This document shows, one piece after another, positions 1 through 8,750 of a DNA stretch of 15,491 nt. The notes below the pieces were generated by a model. It was not told the origin of the DNA. It ran no database searches and saw nothing but the letters and a program-made list of their open reading frames with translations. The stretch is from CAZQBY01 sp964592405 [NCBI: uncultured archaeon] (GTDB taxonomy: Archaea; Altiarchaeota; Altiarchaeia; JAFGQM01): the NCBI GenBank assembly GCA_964592405.1, contig CAZQBY010000003.1, positions 92,836 through 108,326 of the forward strand. The letters are read 5' to 3'. Made by a program: the position numbers and the translations under genes. Within the stretch, counting starts at the first letter, position 1; each line of letters starts with the position of its first letter.

Positions 1-62
1 GTGATATCGGCCCCTGTTCTTGGCCGCCGTCTTTGGCCCCCCTCTTTGGTTCCCTGTCCTTA

Positions 63-74
63 TTTTTATATTTA
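63..74 (+). promoter_or_regulatory. TATA-like promoter box for the giant surface protein gene
   Basis: An AT-rich box (TTTTTATATTTA) is centred near position 69. In archaea the TATA box lies about 26 bases before the transcription start, which puts the start near 95-97, only a few bases before the GTG at 101. This fits a nearly leaderless mRNA and supports GTG 101 over the TTG at 20. It is a pattern match only. Confidence 0.5.
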
Positions 75-100
75 GTCCCATTTACTTAGCCGTTCAGCAG

Positions 101-3100
101 GTGGTAAAAATACCTCGTAGGGAACACAGCCGGTTTGGCCTGAGGGCCAGAGTAGTCTTTTTATTGGTCTTGATAGCTGTTCTTGCAGGTCTGCCATCAG
201 CCCTGGCCGATACAGGCATAAGCAGTTGCGGGACACTGGGTAGTGCCGGCGAGAGATATTACCTCACAGCTGACATTATTGTCAACGGCACATGCTTTAC
301 GATAACAGCCAATAACATAATCTTAGATGGTGCCGGTCATAGCATACAGGGCAACATGAGTGGTTATGGTGTCTATATCAATGGCCCGGACAACATCCAA
401 GTAATAAACTTTGATGATATAGTGACGTTCAACAGGGGTGTCTATCTGAGATCCTCAAGCAGTTCGATAGTAAGAAACAACACCATGAGGGAAAACAATC
501 TGGGTGTTGATACCTACAGCTGCTCCGGGCTGAAGATTTATGAAAACTACCTTGTAGGCAACACGGAAGAGGCAATATACCTGCATTCTACGGCAAACAG
601 TTATGTTGAAAACAATACAGCCGACACCAATGACTACGGCGTAAGGCTTCAGGCTTCCGACAGCAACGACATACTAAACAACACCATCATAAACAGTGAT
701 GAGAATGGTATAGAGTTGGAGCTGTCAGATGGAAACAACATACGATATAACAATGTCACTGATACTAGGAGAAATGGCCTGTATTTTGATTCGGATTCCA
801 GCGGCAACAGTGTCTACTTCAACTATTTCTGTCTCGGCAAGGAAAGTGCCGGTCTGTATTACGACATAAAGGATGAGGGCTCCAACAGCGGCGATGCCAA
901 CACCTGTGATGAAACAAGCAATTGGAACGATACGGGAAATGTTGGCTGTAGCTACACATGCTGGGGAACATGTTCCTCTTATTACACTACCATAACAGTT
1001 CCTGCCCAGGGACAGAGCTACAACTCCACTATAGCCATCAGGATTGATACCAACGCCATAGATATAGAATATGCCAACTACAGCATATTCAATTCATCCA
1101 ACTCATCAATACACGGAGATGACCTGACAGAGAATAAGGTAGGAGGTTTTTGGTATTCTGAATGGGTTACAACCAGTTATGATGACGGCCTTTACAATCT
1201 CTCAACATATTTCAGGGTAAGCGAGAACTGCTATATAACCAACACCACATACTTCTATGTGGACAACACCGTGCCAACGGTCTGGTGGGACTGGGACTAT
1301 CTAAATACCATGACGACATTCGGCAATATGACAGTAAGAGTCAATGGATCTGAAATAGTGCAGTGCACGCTTTATCTAAGCGGAAGTCCGAGAATAAACA
1401 CCAGCTGGAACACTTCCATAGTCTGGCATCTGAACGAAACAGATGCAAATTACACAGTATATGCATCATGTCAGGATCGTGCAGAAAACACAAATACTAC
1501 AAGCACCGGGTGGTGGAGGGTGGATACACGGGCGCCAATAATCACCTGGAACTGGGATGACCTGAATTCCACCATACCTGTAAACTATGCCAGAATCTCC
1601 GTAATCCTGGATGAGAAGGGCAACTGCACATTGCACTTCAATGGTACAAACTACGTCAACACCACCAACGGAACGGAGCTCAGCTGGATGGTCACCAACA
1701 TAAATGACGGGAATTACACCCACATAAATGTCACCTGTCAGGACATCCTAGGACAGAAAAGCAACTCCTCTACTGTCTGGCTGAATGTATCGAAGGATAT
1801 AGAGCCGCCATATGTTGAATGGCTCAACTGGACGGATATAAATTCATCAACGCCCAGAACCAATACGACCATAAGAGTGAATGCCTCGGAGGATGTCAAC
1901 TGTACGCTCCATGTATGGAACGGGACAAACATGAGCTATTACGCTAATACAACCTTCAGCACAAATGCCACCTGGCATCTGGATCTCCCCAACGGCAATT
2001 ATACGATATTCGCGAAGTGTGATGATGTGATGGAGAACCATGACAATACAACAACAGGCTGGTGGAATGTCGATACCCTCATCTCCAATCTTGAGTGGAA
2101 CTGGACAGAGATCAACAGCACAATAAACAAGACGGAAACCAAGATCTGTGTGAGTATAGGGGAAGTGGTCAACTGCACCCTTCACTTCAACGGTACAAAC
2201 TATGTCAACACCACCAACGGAACGAACATCTGCTGGAACATTGCTGGTATGGGCGAAGGCAACTACTCAACAATAAATGTAACATGTGAGGACTCCCTGA
2301 ACAACAGCAACACGACCACCAATGGCTGGGTGGAAGTTGATATTACACCCCCGGTGATAACTATTGTTTCCGAACAGAACACTACTATCGGGGGGGCAAG
2401 GTATGTCTTTAACGTAAGCACCGATGAGGCTGCTGTTTGTACACTCCACTTCAACGGGACAGACTATGATGAGGGGCCGTCAGTAGAAGACTGCTGGAAC
2501 GATGACGCCGATCCCCACCCCATATGCTCCTGCAATGATTTGCAGAATATAAACACCCACCTAAACTGGAGTTACTATCTGGTCAATGATATCGACTGCA
2601 GTGATACAAGAAACTGGAACGGTGGAGCTGGCTTTATTCCCATCTCATACACATGGACACAACAGTTTACAGGAGTAATCGACGGGCGTAACCACACAAT
2701 ATATGACCTCTATATAAACCGCAGTGCAACATATACAGCCTTTATAGGGCTTCTCAGCGGGGGCCTCTACAATCTGGGGATAGAGCGTGGCTATGTCAGC
2801 GGTGGAACCGGTGATGAGGTAGGCGGCCTTGTTGGATGGGGTCAGAGTGGTGTTATCCAGAAATGCTTCTTCAAGGGCGAGGTCTTCGGAAACGACAACG
2901 TCGGCGGGATTATGGGTTACCTTTCAACCAATGGTGCAAGGATATATGACTCCTATTTTGAGGGTAATGTGAGCGGAGACCAGCGTATTGGAGGCGTGGT
3001 AGGAGATCTTTATGGCAGAGTGAACAGGGTGTATTCGGTTGCCAATGCCACTGCCAATATTGAATGGGCAGGGGGAATCGCTGGCCGTGCGGACACTGCG

Positions 3101-6100
3101 CGCGCGCGGATCCTGTACAGCTTTGCCGCTGGCGGGGCTTACAATAATGGAGAATATGTAGGGGGCATAAGCGGTAACAACATCGACAGCAGCTTCAGAC
3201 CCGGCACTAGATACTGGGACAATCCGGATGATGATGTGGCTGATGGAGGCAGTTATGCAGAAGCAGATCTGGGATATTTCATGGGTAAGGACCTAGCTGG
3301 TGACCCCTTCACGACATGGGATCTGAACGACACATGGAAAGAGATGTCAAGCGACTTCCCACGCCTGAGATGGGAGGACTTCAACATGAGCGAGCATATC
3401 TGGCTGGTGACAGTACCGCATGATGGCAATTATACAAATATCAGCTTTACATGCAGGGATCTCTTCGGCAACGAGGGTTATTCCCCAATCTACTGGCTGA
3501 GATTTGATGTTACCCCACCGACCATAACATGGACATGGAGCATCAACATAAGTTCAAATGCAACCCCTGTGGTTGTTAACCTCACCACCAATGAAGTGAC
3601 CACCGGCTGCAATGTGATGATAAACGGTACCAACTACACCATGATACAGGATGATGCCTTCACATATCACTACAACTGGGGAGTTTCATCCGATTACAAT
3701 TACAGCATAGTTGCATACTGTAATGACACACTGAACAACACAGGAGAGAGTACCTTGGCCTGGTACAGATATGACACACAGACTCCGGCAGTCTATTGGA
3801 ACTGGAGTGACGCCAATACAACAACTGACTGGAACCGCTCCACGGTGAGAATTAATGGATCCGAAGCCATAACATGCACATTATATGTCAATGGAACCCC
3901 CTATGTGAATAATACCCCTAGTATGTGGGTAACATGGTATCTCAATCTGGCAGACGGGAACTGGACGCTCAACGCCACATGTCAGGATGCAGTGGGTTAT
4001 CAGAACCAGACAAGCACGGTTTGGTGGTATGTCAACACAAGTACTCCGGGACTGGCCTGGAACTGGAGCGATGCCAACTCTTTCACCTACTACAACTCGA
4101 CCACAGTAGGCATAACAGCAGATGAGGAGGTCAACTGTACGCTATATGTCAATGGAACTATTTATAGCAATTGGACAGCCTATGTGAACGCCACGAACGG
4201 AACATTCATAACCTGGAATTTCACTAACATGCCGGAAGGCAACTATACCTTCTATGCCAGATGCGATGATCTGGCAGACAATCCGGCCCAGACTGGTAGT
4301 GTATGGTGGACTATAGACAGGACCCCACCCACAGCCAGTTGGGACTGGGACGATGCCAATACGCTGACCATCTACAACGACAGCCTTGTTGCAATAAACG
4401 GTTCTGAGATAATAAACTGTACTCTCCATGTGAATGGAACTGATTATCCAATTCCCGAAAACTCTTCCTATGTGACATACAATCTCACACTCGCAGATGG
4501 TAACTGGACCATAAACGCCACCTGTGAGGACCGGGCAGGTAGTCAGGTCAATCTGAGCAGTGTGTGGTGGTTGATAAACACCACACTGCCGGGTGTGGAC
4601 TGGAACTGGAGCGATATGAACTCTGCTACTATGTACAACACTACGACAGTGGGCGTAAATGCCTCACAGAATGTAAACTGCACACTCTATGTCAATGGTA
4701 CACCGTATGTTAACAACAACAACTCCAATTATCTCACATGGAGTATGGAACTTGGTGATGGAAACTGGAGCTTCACGGCTGACTGCTGGGATCGTCTAGG
4801 CCATAAGGCATCACTTCCGGAGGCTTGGTGGAAGATAGATGCCAACCCGCCGACACTGTGGTGGAACTGGACAGATGCCAATTCATCAACGCTTCTTGGC
4901 AATTCTACAGTAGTCATAAACGCATCTGAGACAGTGAACTGCACACTGTTCATAAACGGGACAGCATATCCAAACAGCAAACTGGGGAGGCAGATAACCT
5001 GGAACGTCTCGGTTACAAATGGCAACTGGTCACTCAATGTCACATGTGAGGACCTTGCAGGATACAAGACCAATTCAACCACTGTCTGGTGGGATGTATA
5101 CGGCATAGTTCCAACTTATTACTGGACATGGGAATACATAAACCACACGGAATATCCCGGGGCCAGTGTAAACATCAGCTTGGAGATGAACATGAACGGA
5201 GACTGTATTCTCCATCTGAATGACACGCAATATGATATGAACCGCAATACCCTAAGTATGATTAAATATCAATACTGGTATGATGTGCCCCTGTCCAACG
5301 GAAACTGGAGTATAACAGCCAACTGTACAACCTATCAGGGCATGAATATAAGCCTGACTCCGGCTTGGTTGGATGTATCACAGGACCTTTCTGTCAGAAT
5401 TCAGAGGAAAACCACCATTGAGACCACTGAGGTTGAGAAGGTCGTAAACCGGACTATAGATGTCATAAAGCGTCTCTCGCTCAAGATATCTGCCCCCAGT
5501 CAGATCCGGATTGAAGAACCCGGAATAAAACTGGTAGGGGTTACTGTCACCAATGACGGAGAGGTAAATCTCAGCGGCATCAAAATAGGATATGAAATGG
5601 ATGCAGACATCGCTGACGTGTCAATATCCGAAACTGACCTCGGAGACCTTCTCGTGGGAGAGGTAAAGGGTTTTGATGTAGTGATGGACAATCCGCCATT
5701 AGTGGCTGATCAGCCAGCCCACTATACGATTACCCTGAGGGCCAGCTCCGACGAGCCCAAGATAAGCAGGGAGACGAGCATTGAGGTGGTCCTATATCCA
5801 TACCTAGAAGGCAACCAGACCGAAATGCAGGCCAAGATGAGATTTGCCAGCGATCTTATGGAGAAAAACCCGCCATGCATGGAATATGCAGAGAATCTAG
5901 AATATATCCGGAAAAAGCTGGAAGAGGGGGATTTCAACACAGCAGACCGTATGCTTGATGAGATAATAGAATCCTGTAAGGACCTTATATCTGCCTCCCA
6001 GGCCGTCAGTGTTGTGGCTCCGGCAGTTGTCGCGCCGACGGCAGATCCATCTTCATATTTTCTGCTGGGATCCGCCACTGTTGCCATAGCTATTCTGCTT

Positions 6101-6145
6101 CTTCTGAAGGCGAACAGCATTTTCAGGCGCAGGAAGGTGCACTAA
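101..6145 (+). CDS. Giant secreted surface protein: beta-helix (NosD-like), Ig-like repeats, inserted GLUG domain, C-terminal membrane anchor
   Basis: I chose GTG 101 because it gives a classic signal peptide: a basic N-region (VKIPRREHSR), a hydrophobic core (VVFLLVLIAVLAGL) and an ALA-D cleavage site near residue 36. The frame is open back to TTG 20, but that adds an odd second hydrophobic stretch and would place the promoter inside the gene. In GTG numbering: about residues 67-290 form a right-handed parallel beta-helix (repeated N-N-x-I/V runs, NNIILDGAGHSIQG); 391-1762 hold twelve Ig-like repeats; 791-1095 are a GLUG domain inside the fifth of these; 1798-1900 look like a CARDB-type beta-sandwich; then a charged helical segment; and about 1985-2003 is a transmembrane helix followed by an RRRK tail. 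N-glycosylation sequons are extremely dense. The protein is probably anchored in the cell membrane with the body outside, as an adhesin or surface-layer component. The ligand is unknown. Stop TAA. Confidence 0.85.
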   Translation: MVKIPRREHSRFGLRARVVFLLVLIAVLAGLPSALADTGISSCGTLGSAGERYYLTADIIVNGTCFTITANNIILDGAGHSIQGNMSGYGVYINGPDNIQVINFDDIVTFNRGVYLRSSSSSIVRNNTMRENNLGVDTYSCSGLKIYENYLVGNTEEAIYLHSTANSYVENNTADTNDYGVRLQASDSNDILNNTIINSDENGIELELSDGNNIRYNNVTDTRRNGLYFDSDSSGNSVYFNYFCLGKESAGLYYDIKDEGSNSGDANTCDETSNWNDTGNVGCSYTCWGTCSSYYTTITVPAQGQSYNSTIAIRIDTNAIDIEYANYSIFNSSNSSIHGDDLTENKVGGFWYSEWVTTSYDDGLYNLSTYFRVSENCYITNTTYFYVDNTVPTVWWDWDYLNTMTTFGNMTVRVNGSEIVQCTLYLSGSPRINTSWNTSIVWHLNETDANYTVYASCQDRAENTNTTSTGWWRVDTRAPIITWNWDDLNSTIPVNYARISVILDEKGNCTLHFNGTNYVNTTNGTELSWMVTNINDGNYTHINVTCQDILGQKSNSSTVWLNVSKDIEPPYVEWLNWTDINSSTPRTNTTIRVNASEDVNCTLHVWNGTNMSYYANTTFSTNATWHLDLPNGNYTIFAKCDDVMENHDNTTTGWWNVDTLISNLEWNWTEINSTINKTETKICVSIGEVVNCTLHFNGTNYVNTTNGTNICWNIAGMGEGNYSTINVTCEDSLNNSNTTTNGWVEVDITPPVITIVSEQNTTIGGARYVFNVSTDEAAVCTLHFNGTDYDEGPSVEDCWNDDADPHPICSCNDLQNINTHLNWSYYLVNDIDCSDTRNWNGGAGFIPISYTWTQQFTGVIDGRNHTIYDLYINRSATYTAFIGLLSGGLYNLGIERGYVSGGTGDEVGGLVGWGQSGVIQKCFFKGEVFGNDNVGGIMGYLSTNGARIYDSYFEGNVSGDQRIGGVVGDLYGRVNRVYSVANATANIEWAGGIAGRADTARARILYSFAAGGAYNNGEYVGGISGNNIDSSFRPGTRYWDNPDDDVADGGSYAEADLGYFMGKDLAGDPFTTWDLNDTWKEMSSDFPRLRWEDFNMSEHIWLVTVPHDGNYTNISFTCRDLFGNEGYSPIYWLRFDVTPPTITWTWSINISSNATPVVVNLTTNEVTTGCNVMINGTNYTMIQDDAFTYHYNWGVSSDYNYSIVAYCNDTLNNTGESTLAWYRYDTQTPAVYWNWSDANTTTDWNRSTVRINGSEAITCTLYVNGTPYVNNTPSMWVTWYLNLADGNWTLNATCQDAVGYQNQTSTVWWYVNTSTPGLAWNWSDANSFTYYNSTTVGITADEEVNCTLYVNGTIYSNWTAYVNATNGTFITWNFTNMPEGNYTFYARCDDLADNPAQTGSVWWTIDRTPPTASWDWDDANTLTIYNDSLVAINGSEIINCTLHVNGTDYPIPENSSYVTYNLTLADGNWTINATCEDRAGSQVNLSSVWWLINTTLPGVDWNWSDMNSATMYNTTTVGVNASQNVNCTLYVNGTPYVNNNNSNYLTWSMELGDGNWSFTADCWDRLGHKASLPEAWWKIDANPPTLWWNWTDANSSTLLGNSTVVINASETVNCTLFINGTAYPNSKLGRQITWNVSVTNGNWSLNVTCEDLAGYKTNSTTVWWDVYGIVPTYYWTWEYINHTEYPGASVNISLEMNMNGDCILHLNDTQYDMNRNTLSMIKYQYWYDVPLSNGNWSITANCTTYQGMNISLTPAWLDVSQDLSVRIQRKTTIETTEVEKVVNRTIDVIKRLSLKISAPSQIRIEEPGIKLVGVTVTNDGEVNLSGIKIGYEMDADIADVSISETDLGDLLVGEVKGFDVVMDNPPLVADQPAHYTITLRASSDEPKISRETSIEVVLYPYLEGNQTEMQAKMRFASDLMEKNPPCMEYAENLEYIRKKLEEGDFNTADRMLDEIIESCKDLISASQAVSVVAPAVVAPTADPSSYFLLGSATVAIAILLLLKANSIFRRRKVH
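1271..5386 (+). repeat. Twelve in-frame Ig-like repeats of about 261-282 bases within the surface protein gene
   Basis: Repeats begin near 1271, 1532, 1805, 2081, 2348, 3515, 3782, 4043, 4325, 4586, 4847 and 5108. Five are exactly 261 bases (87 residues); the others are 267-282, except the one at 2348, which holds the GLUG insertion. The shared pattern is a proline-led W-x-W-x-D-x-N start, then S-E-x-V-N-C-T-L-x-V-N-G-T, then D-G-N-W/Y-T with T-C-x-D, and a closing V-W-W-x-I/V-D. Two cysteines per repeat (in CTL and in TC-x-D) suggest one disulfide within each domain. A more divergent related segment precedes them at about 977-1270. Confidence 0.9.
2471..3385 (+). other. GLUG-repeat domain inserted into an Ig-like repeat
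   Basis: The repeat starting at 2348 runs normally through CTLHFNGTDY, is interrupted by about 305 residues, and resumes with W-L-V and then HDGNYT and FTCRD. The insert opens with a Cys-rich lead (ICSCNDLQNI, then NDIDCSD and NWNGGAGF). It continues with five GLUG motifs (VGGLVG, VGGIMG, IGGVVG, AGGIAG, VGGISG) and closes with the usual W-D, W-K and P-x-L-x-W segment. GLUG domains occur in bacterial and archaeal surface proteins and are beta-rich. The boundaries are judged from where the repeat pattern breaks and resumes. Confidence 0.8.
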
Positions 6146-6217
6146 AGGTGTAAGGTGTAACCACAGCAACTACATTAAATCAGGCAAACCCGACAATAGG
6201 TGGATAGGAGAGCTGAC

Positions 6218-6616
6218 CTAAGATTTCTGTATGAGCATCCGGAAGGATGCAAGGAAGCGCTTTATATCCCGCTTGAAGGACTTCTGTCCGCTGTATTCCA
6301 TTATCGAGAGGGCCTCCAGCAGGGCCAACATGCTTTCCTTGACCTTTGGATCCATGCGGGATTTCTTCAGCTTCACGGATATCTCCTCAAGGGTCACTGG
6401 TGTGTTGATGCCCAATATTTCGCAGAAGTAGTCTCTCACAACACCGGCCAGTCGGGCCATGAGCACATCCTCACTGTCATATTTGACAGCTTTCTCTAGG
6501 TTCTCAATCTCCATCAGATAACGCATCTTTATCTGGGTCCTGCGTGCTCCCGGCAAAGGCCTGTGCGGATCATTCCCTCTTTTGAAGAGTCCGGCCAGCC
6601 TGTCAAAAATACTCAT
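6218..6616 (-). CDS. Small helical protein divergent from moxR, possibly DUF4129/DUF4381-like
   Basis: This is a soluble, charged, mostly helical protein of 132 residues with no signal peptide or membrane segment. The start is ATG at 6616 with a purine-rich GGGAGAG directly upstream; the stop is TAG. The region around residues 52-110 (ARLAGVVRDYF, then GINTPVTLEEISVKL, then a leucine-rich helix ending MEYSG) resembles, by eye, the cytosolic helical tail of DUF4129/DUF4381 proteins. Those often accompany MoxR-DUF58-vWA genes in bacteria, as membrane proteins. Here the segment would stand alone with no membrane helices. It is divergent from the moxR operon and convergent with the surface protein gene (72-base gap). 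The opposite strand has an overlapping open frame, but it lacks protein-like composition. The gene is likely real; the family link is an inference. Confidence 0.7.
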   Translation of the reverse strand: MSIFDRLAGLFKRGNDPHRPLPGARRTQIKMRYLMEIENLEKAVKYDSEDVLMARLAGVVRDYFCEILGINTPVTLEEISVKLKKSRMDPKVKESMLALLEALSIMEYSGQKSFKRDIKRFLASFRMLIQKS

Positions 6617-6641
6617 CTCTCCCTGATTTTATCCCCTTTAT

Positions 6642-6669
6642 GATTTTAATAGGAGGATTTTAATAGGAG
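6642..6669. repeat. Perfect 14-base tandem duplication in the divergent promoter region
   Basis: GATTTTAATAGGAG occurs twice head to tail (6642-6655 and 6656-6669), and a partial third copy (ATTTAATA) follows at 6670. Read on the minus strand, each copy carries a TATTAAA box. The duplication therefore multiplies a TATA-like element in front of the small minus-strand gene. Confidence 0.9.
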
Positions 6670-6683
6670 ATTTAATAAAAAAG
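6670..6683 (-). promoter_or_regulatory. TATA-like box for the small helical protein gene
   Basis: On the minus strand the bases TTTTTTATTAAATC, centred near 6676, would place a transcription start near 6650 and leave about 34 bases of leader before ATG 6616. The two 14-base repeat copies downstream offer weaker alternative boxes 14 bases apart. Confidence 0.35.
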
Positions 6684-6757
6684 TTCTTCCGACACACCAT
6701 CTTGCCGCCATTCTATTGCCCCCGACATTTTTATTTTTATTGATATAGACGTTATTG

Positions 6758-6787
6758 ACCACATAGTTTACTACCACATAGTTTACT
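6758..6787. repeat. Perfect 15-base tandem duplication upstream of moxR
   Basis: ACCACATAGTTTACT is present twice with no spacer (6758-6772 and 6773-6787). It lies 17 bases before the putative moxR TATA box, so it could be a duplicated regulator site or simple slippage. It is unrelated in sequence to the 14-base duplication in the same intergenic region. Confidence 0.9.
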
Positions 6788-6803
6788 AACAGAACATATT
6801 ACA

Positions 6804-6813
6804 AGATATAATA
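6804..6813 (+). promoter_or_regulatory. TATA-like box for the moxR operon
   Basis: AGATATAATA, centred near 6808, predicts a transcription start near 6834. That leaves about 11 bases of leader before ATG 6845. No clear Shine-Dalgarno sequence precedes that ATG, which fits a short-leader archaeal mRNA. Confidence 0.4.
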
Positions 6814-6844
6814 CGGACAAGGTTATGGAATATTGACCCTGAAA

Positions 6845-7834
6845 ATGGAACCAGCTAAGCTTCCGCAGAAGGTTGTTGATGATTACGTCGCAGACATACA
6901 GAAGATAAAGGATGAGGTTGCGAAACTCGTCATCGGTCAGGAGAAGACTGTGGATGCCCTCATACGTGGGCTGTTGTGCGATGGCCACGTTCTTGTGGAG
7001 GGTATTCCCGGTATTGCAAAGACTGTCACCATCCGCACACTGGCCATAGCCTCCGGATGTAAATTCAACAGGATACAGTTCACTGTTGATCTCCTCCCAA
7101 CCGACATAATCGGCGTCACGTCCTACGACCCTCACAAGGGATTCTATGTCGTGAAGGGCCCCATATTCGCCAACTTCGTGCTGGCTGACGAGATAAACCG
7201 CTCACCCCCAAAGACCCAGTCCGCTATGCTGGAGGGCATGCAGGAGAAGATAGTAACCATCGGAAAGCAGGACTTTCCCCTCATGAAACCATTCTTTGTC
7301 ATGGCGACCCAGAACCCCATAGAAAGGGGTGGGGTCTTCCCACTGCCGGAGGCCCAGCTGGACCGCTTCCTGTTCAAGCTTTACATGGGATACCCGAAGT
7401 TTGAGGATGAGCTGGATATCTTGGACAGGAACATAACAATACACAAGATCTCCGACTACGATATCAGACCGGCAACAAACCCCCAGAAGCTCATTGAGAT
7501 GCAGGCAGCAACCCACAGAATATATGTGGATGATGCCATCAAGGAGTATATTGTCAAGTTGGTAGATGCTTCCAGAAGGCCCAACAGTTATGGCATAAAA
7601 ACTGGGAAGTATATAGCATGGGGTGGGAGTCCGAGGGCCTCAATAGGTTTGTTCATAGGAGCCAAGGCATCTGCACTTATGCACGGCAGGAACTTTGCCA
7701 CGCCGCAGGATGTCAAGGATGTCGCCTTGGATGTGATGAACCACAGGGTCATGGTGAACTATGACGGCCGGGCCGAGGGGATAACCTCACGCAACATTAT
7801 CGAGGAGATTCTGAAAAAGGTCCCAGTCCCATAG
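6845..7834 (+). CDS. MoxR-family AAA+ ATPase
   Basis: This is a cytosolic AAA+ ATPase of the MoxR family, 329 residues from ATG 6845, a usual length. In that numbering it shows the MoxR-type Walker A GIPGIAKT (53-60), Walker B VLADE with D115 and E116, sensor 1 in ATQNP (N157), an arginine-finger candidate in EAQLDRF (R174), and sensor 2 in GGSPRAS (R264). An in-frame TTG at 6833 would add four residues. I prefer the ATG because it follows the predicted transcription start by about 11 bases. MoxR proteins are thought to act as chaperones that mature or activate protein complexes, working with vWA-domain partners. The next two genes are the usual partners: the gap to DUF58 is four bases, and DUF58 and the vWA gene overlap. 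All catalytic motifs look intact. The target is unknown. Confidence 0.93.
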   Translation: MEPAKLPQKVVDDYVADIQKIKDEVAKLVIGQEKTVDALIRGLLCDGHVLVEGIPGIAKTVTIRTLAIASGCKFNRIQFTVDLLPTDIIGVTSYDPHKGFYVVKGPIFANFVLADEINRSPPKTQSAMLEGMQEKIVTIGKQDFPLMKPFFVMATQNPIERGGVFPLPEAQLDRFLFKLYMGYPKFEDELDILDRNITIHKISDYDIRPATNPQKLIEMQAATHRIYVDDAIKEYIVKLVDASRRPNSYGIKTGKYIAWGGSPRASIGLFIGAKASALMHGRNFATPQDVKDVALDVMNHRVMVNYDGRAEGITSRNIIEEILKKVPVP

Positions 7835-7838
7835 AAAC

Positions 7839-8750
7839 ATGGCAAGGAGGGAAAGCGACAGAGGCCTGCGGGTAGAGCATAAGAAGCGCAAGCACAGGGA
7901 ACTCTTGGTGGAGTCGCCAAAACTGGTGGACTTCGGGCTTATAGATGCCTTCCGTAGGATGGTCAGGGGGCGGGGGCTGGAGTTCGACGGTTTTAAGGAA
8001 TTTGTTCCGGGTGATGATGCCAAATTCATAGACTGGAAAGCCACCCTCCGCTCCGATAAGATACTGGCGCGGGTATTCAAGCAGGAAAAGGATATCAAGC
8101 TCATGTTGATGATAGACGGTGGCTCCACAATGATTTTCACATCACACGAAAAACTGAAGCTGGAATACGCTTTAGAAGTGGCTGCTTCTCTGGCATTCAG
8201 TGCCAGCCTGGCTGGTGAAAGTGTGGGGGGCATGGTCTTTACAGAGAAGGTACAATATTTCAGCGCTCCGGCACCAGGGAGAATACAATACCAAAAGGTC
8301 CTGAAGAACCTGCTGGACCCGTATATCTATGGAGGAGGTAGTGATATAAAAAAGGCCCTGAAGTATGTCACTGAACATCTGCAACCCAATTCAGTCATCA
8401 TGATACTAAGTGATTTTCTGAGCCTTCCGGAATACTGGGACGAGGCGCTTGGCATGGCCGCGGAAAAGATGGACGTCCTCGGCCTGATGATACGGGATCC
8501 CAGAGATGTGGAGATGCCCCCCAAAAGAATAGGAGATGTGGTCATAGAAGACCCGAATACAGGAGAAACACTAATCTTCAGGCCGGAGGAAATTGGTGGT
8601 GAGTATGCACGAGTGGCCCAACAGCAATATGAGGAGATAAGCAAAATATTCAGGAAAAGGATGGCCGATCTCATAGAGCTCAGAACAAATGAACCCTATG
8701 TAGGAAAGCTCATAAACTTCTTTACCAGCAGGATATCGAAATGGAAATAG
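7839..8750 (+). CDS. DUF58 family protein (MoxR-associated, vWA-like)
   Basis: A 303-residue soluble protein starting four bases after the moxR stop, clearly co-transcribed. The signature DUF58 segment is at residues 57-72 (PGDD, then FIDWKATLRS), followed by a hydrophobic strand ending in DGGST at 93-97. That is the place of the vWA metal site. The usual DxSxS is degraded to D-x-G-x-T, so metal binding may be weak or lost. There are no transmembrane helices, as in the short DUF58 form found beside BatA-like genes. The function is not established; co-occurrence with MoxR ATPases suggests an adaptor or substrate-linking role. Its last ten bases overlap the start of the next gene, so translational coupling is likely. 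Confidence 0.9.
   Translation: MARRESDRGLRVEHKKRKHRELLVESPKLVDFGLIDAFRRMVRGRGLEFDGFKEFVPGDDAKFIDWKATLRSDKILARVFKQEKDIKLMLMIDGGSTMIFTSHEKLKLEYALEVAASLAFSASLAGESVGGMVFTEKVQYFSAPAPGRIQYQKVLKNLLDPYIYGGGSDIKKALKYVTEHLQPNSVIMILSDFLSLPEYWDEALGMAAEKMDVLGLMIRDPRDVEMPPKRIGDVVIEDPNTGETLIFRPEEIGGEYARVAQQQYEEISKIFRKRMADLIELRTNEPYVGKLINFFTSRISKWK

Noticed and set aside
1-81. A divergent minus-strand gene start at ATG 81 (27 open codons, Lys/Arg/Gly-rich).
   Set aside because: It could be the start of a basic protein, with a weak TATA-like box behind it, but it would run through the promoter of the surface protein gene, and a frame this short in purine-rich sequence is easily open by chance. Sequence before position 1 would decide.
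20-100. TTG at 20 as the start of the giant surface protein.
   Set aside because: It adds 27 residues with an extra hydrophobic stretch before a complete signal peptide, and a good TATA box lies at 63-74 inside that stretch. GTG 101 fits better.
6200-6499. A plus-strand frame of 99 codons after the surface protein gene.
   Set aside because: It is the shadow of the minus-strand 132-residue gene, which has an ATG, a plausible ribosome site and normal helical protein composition.
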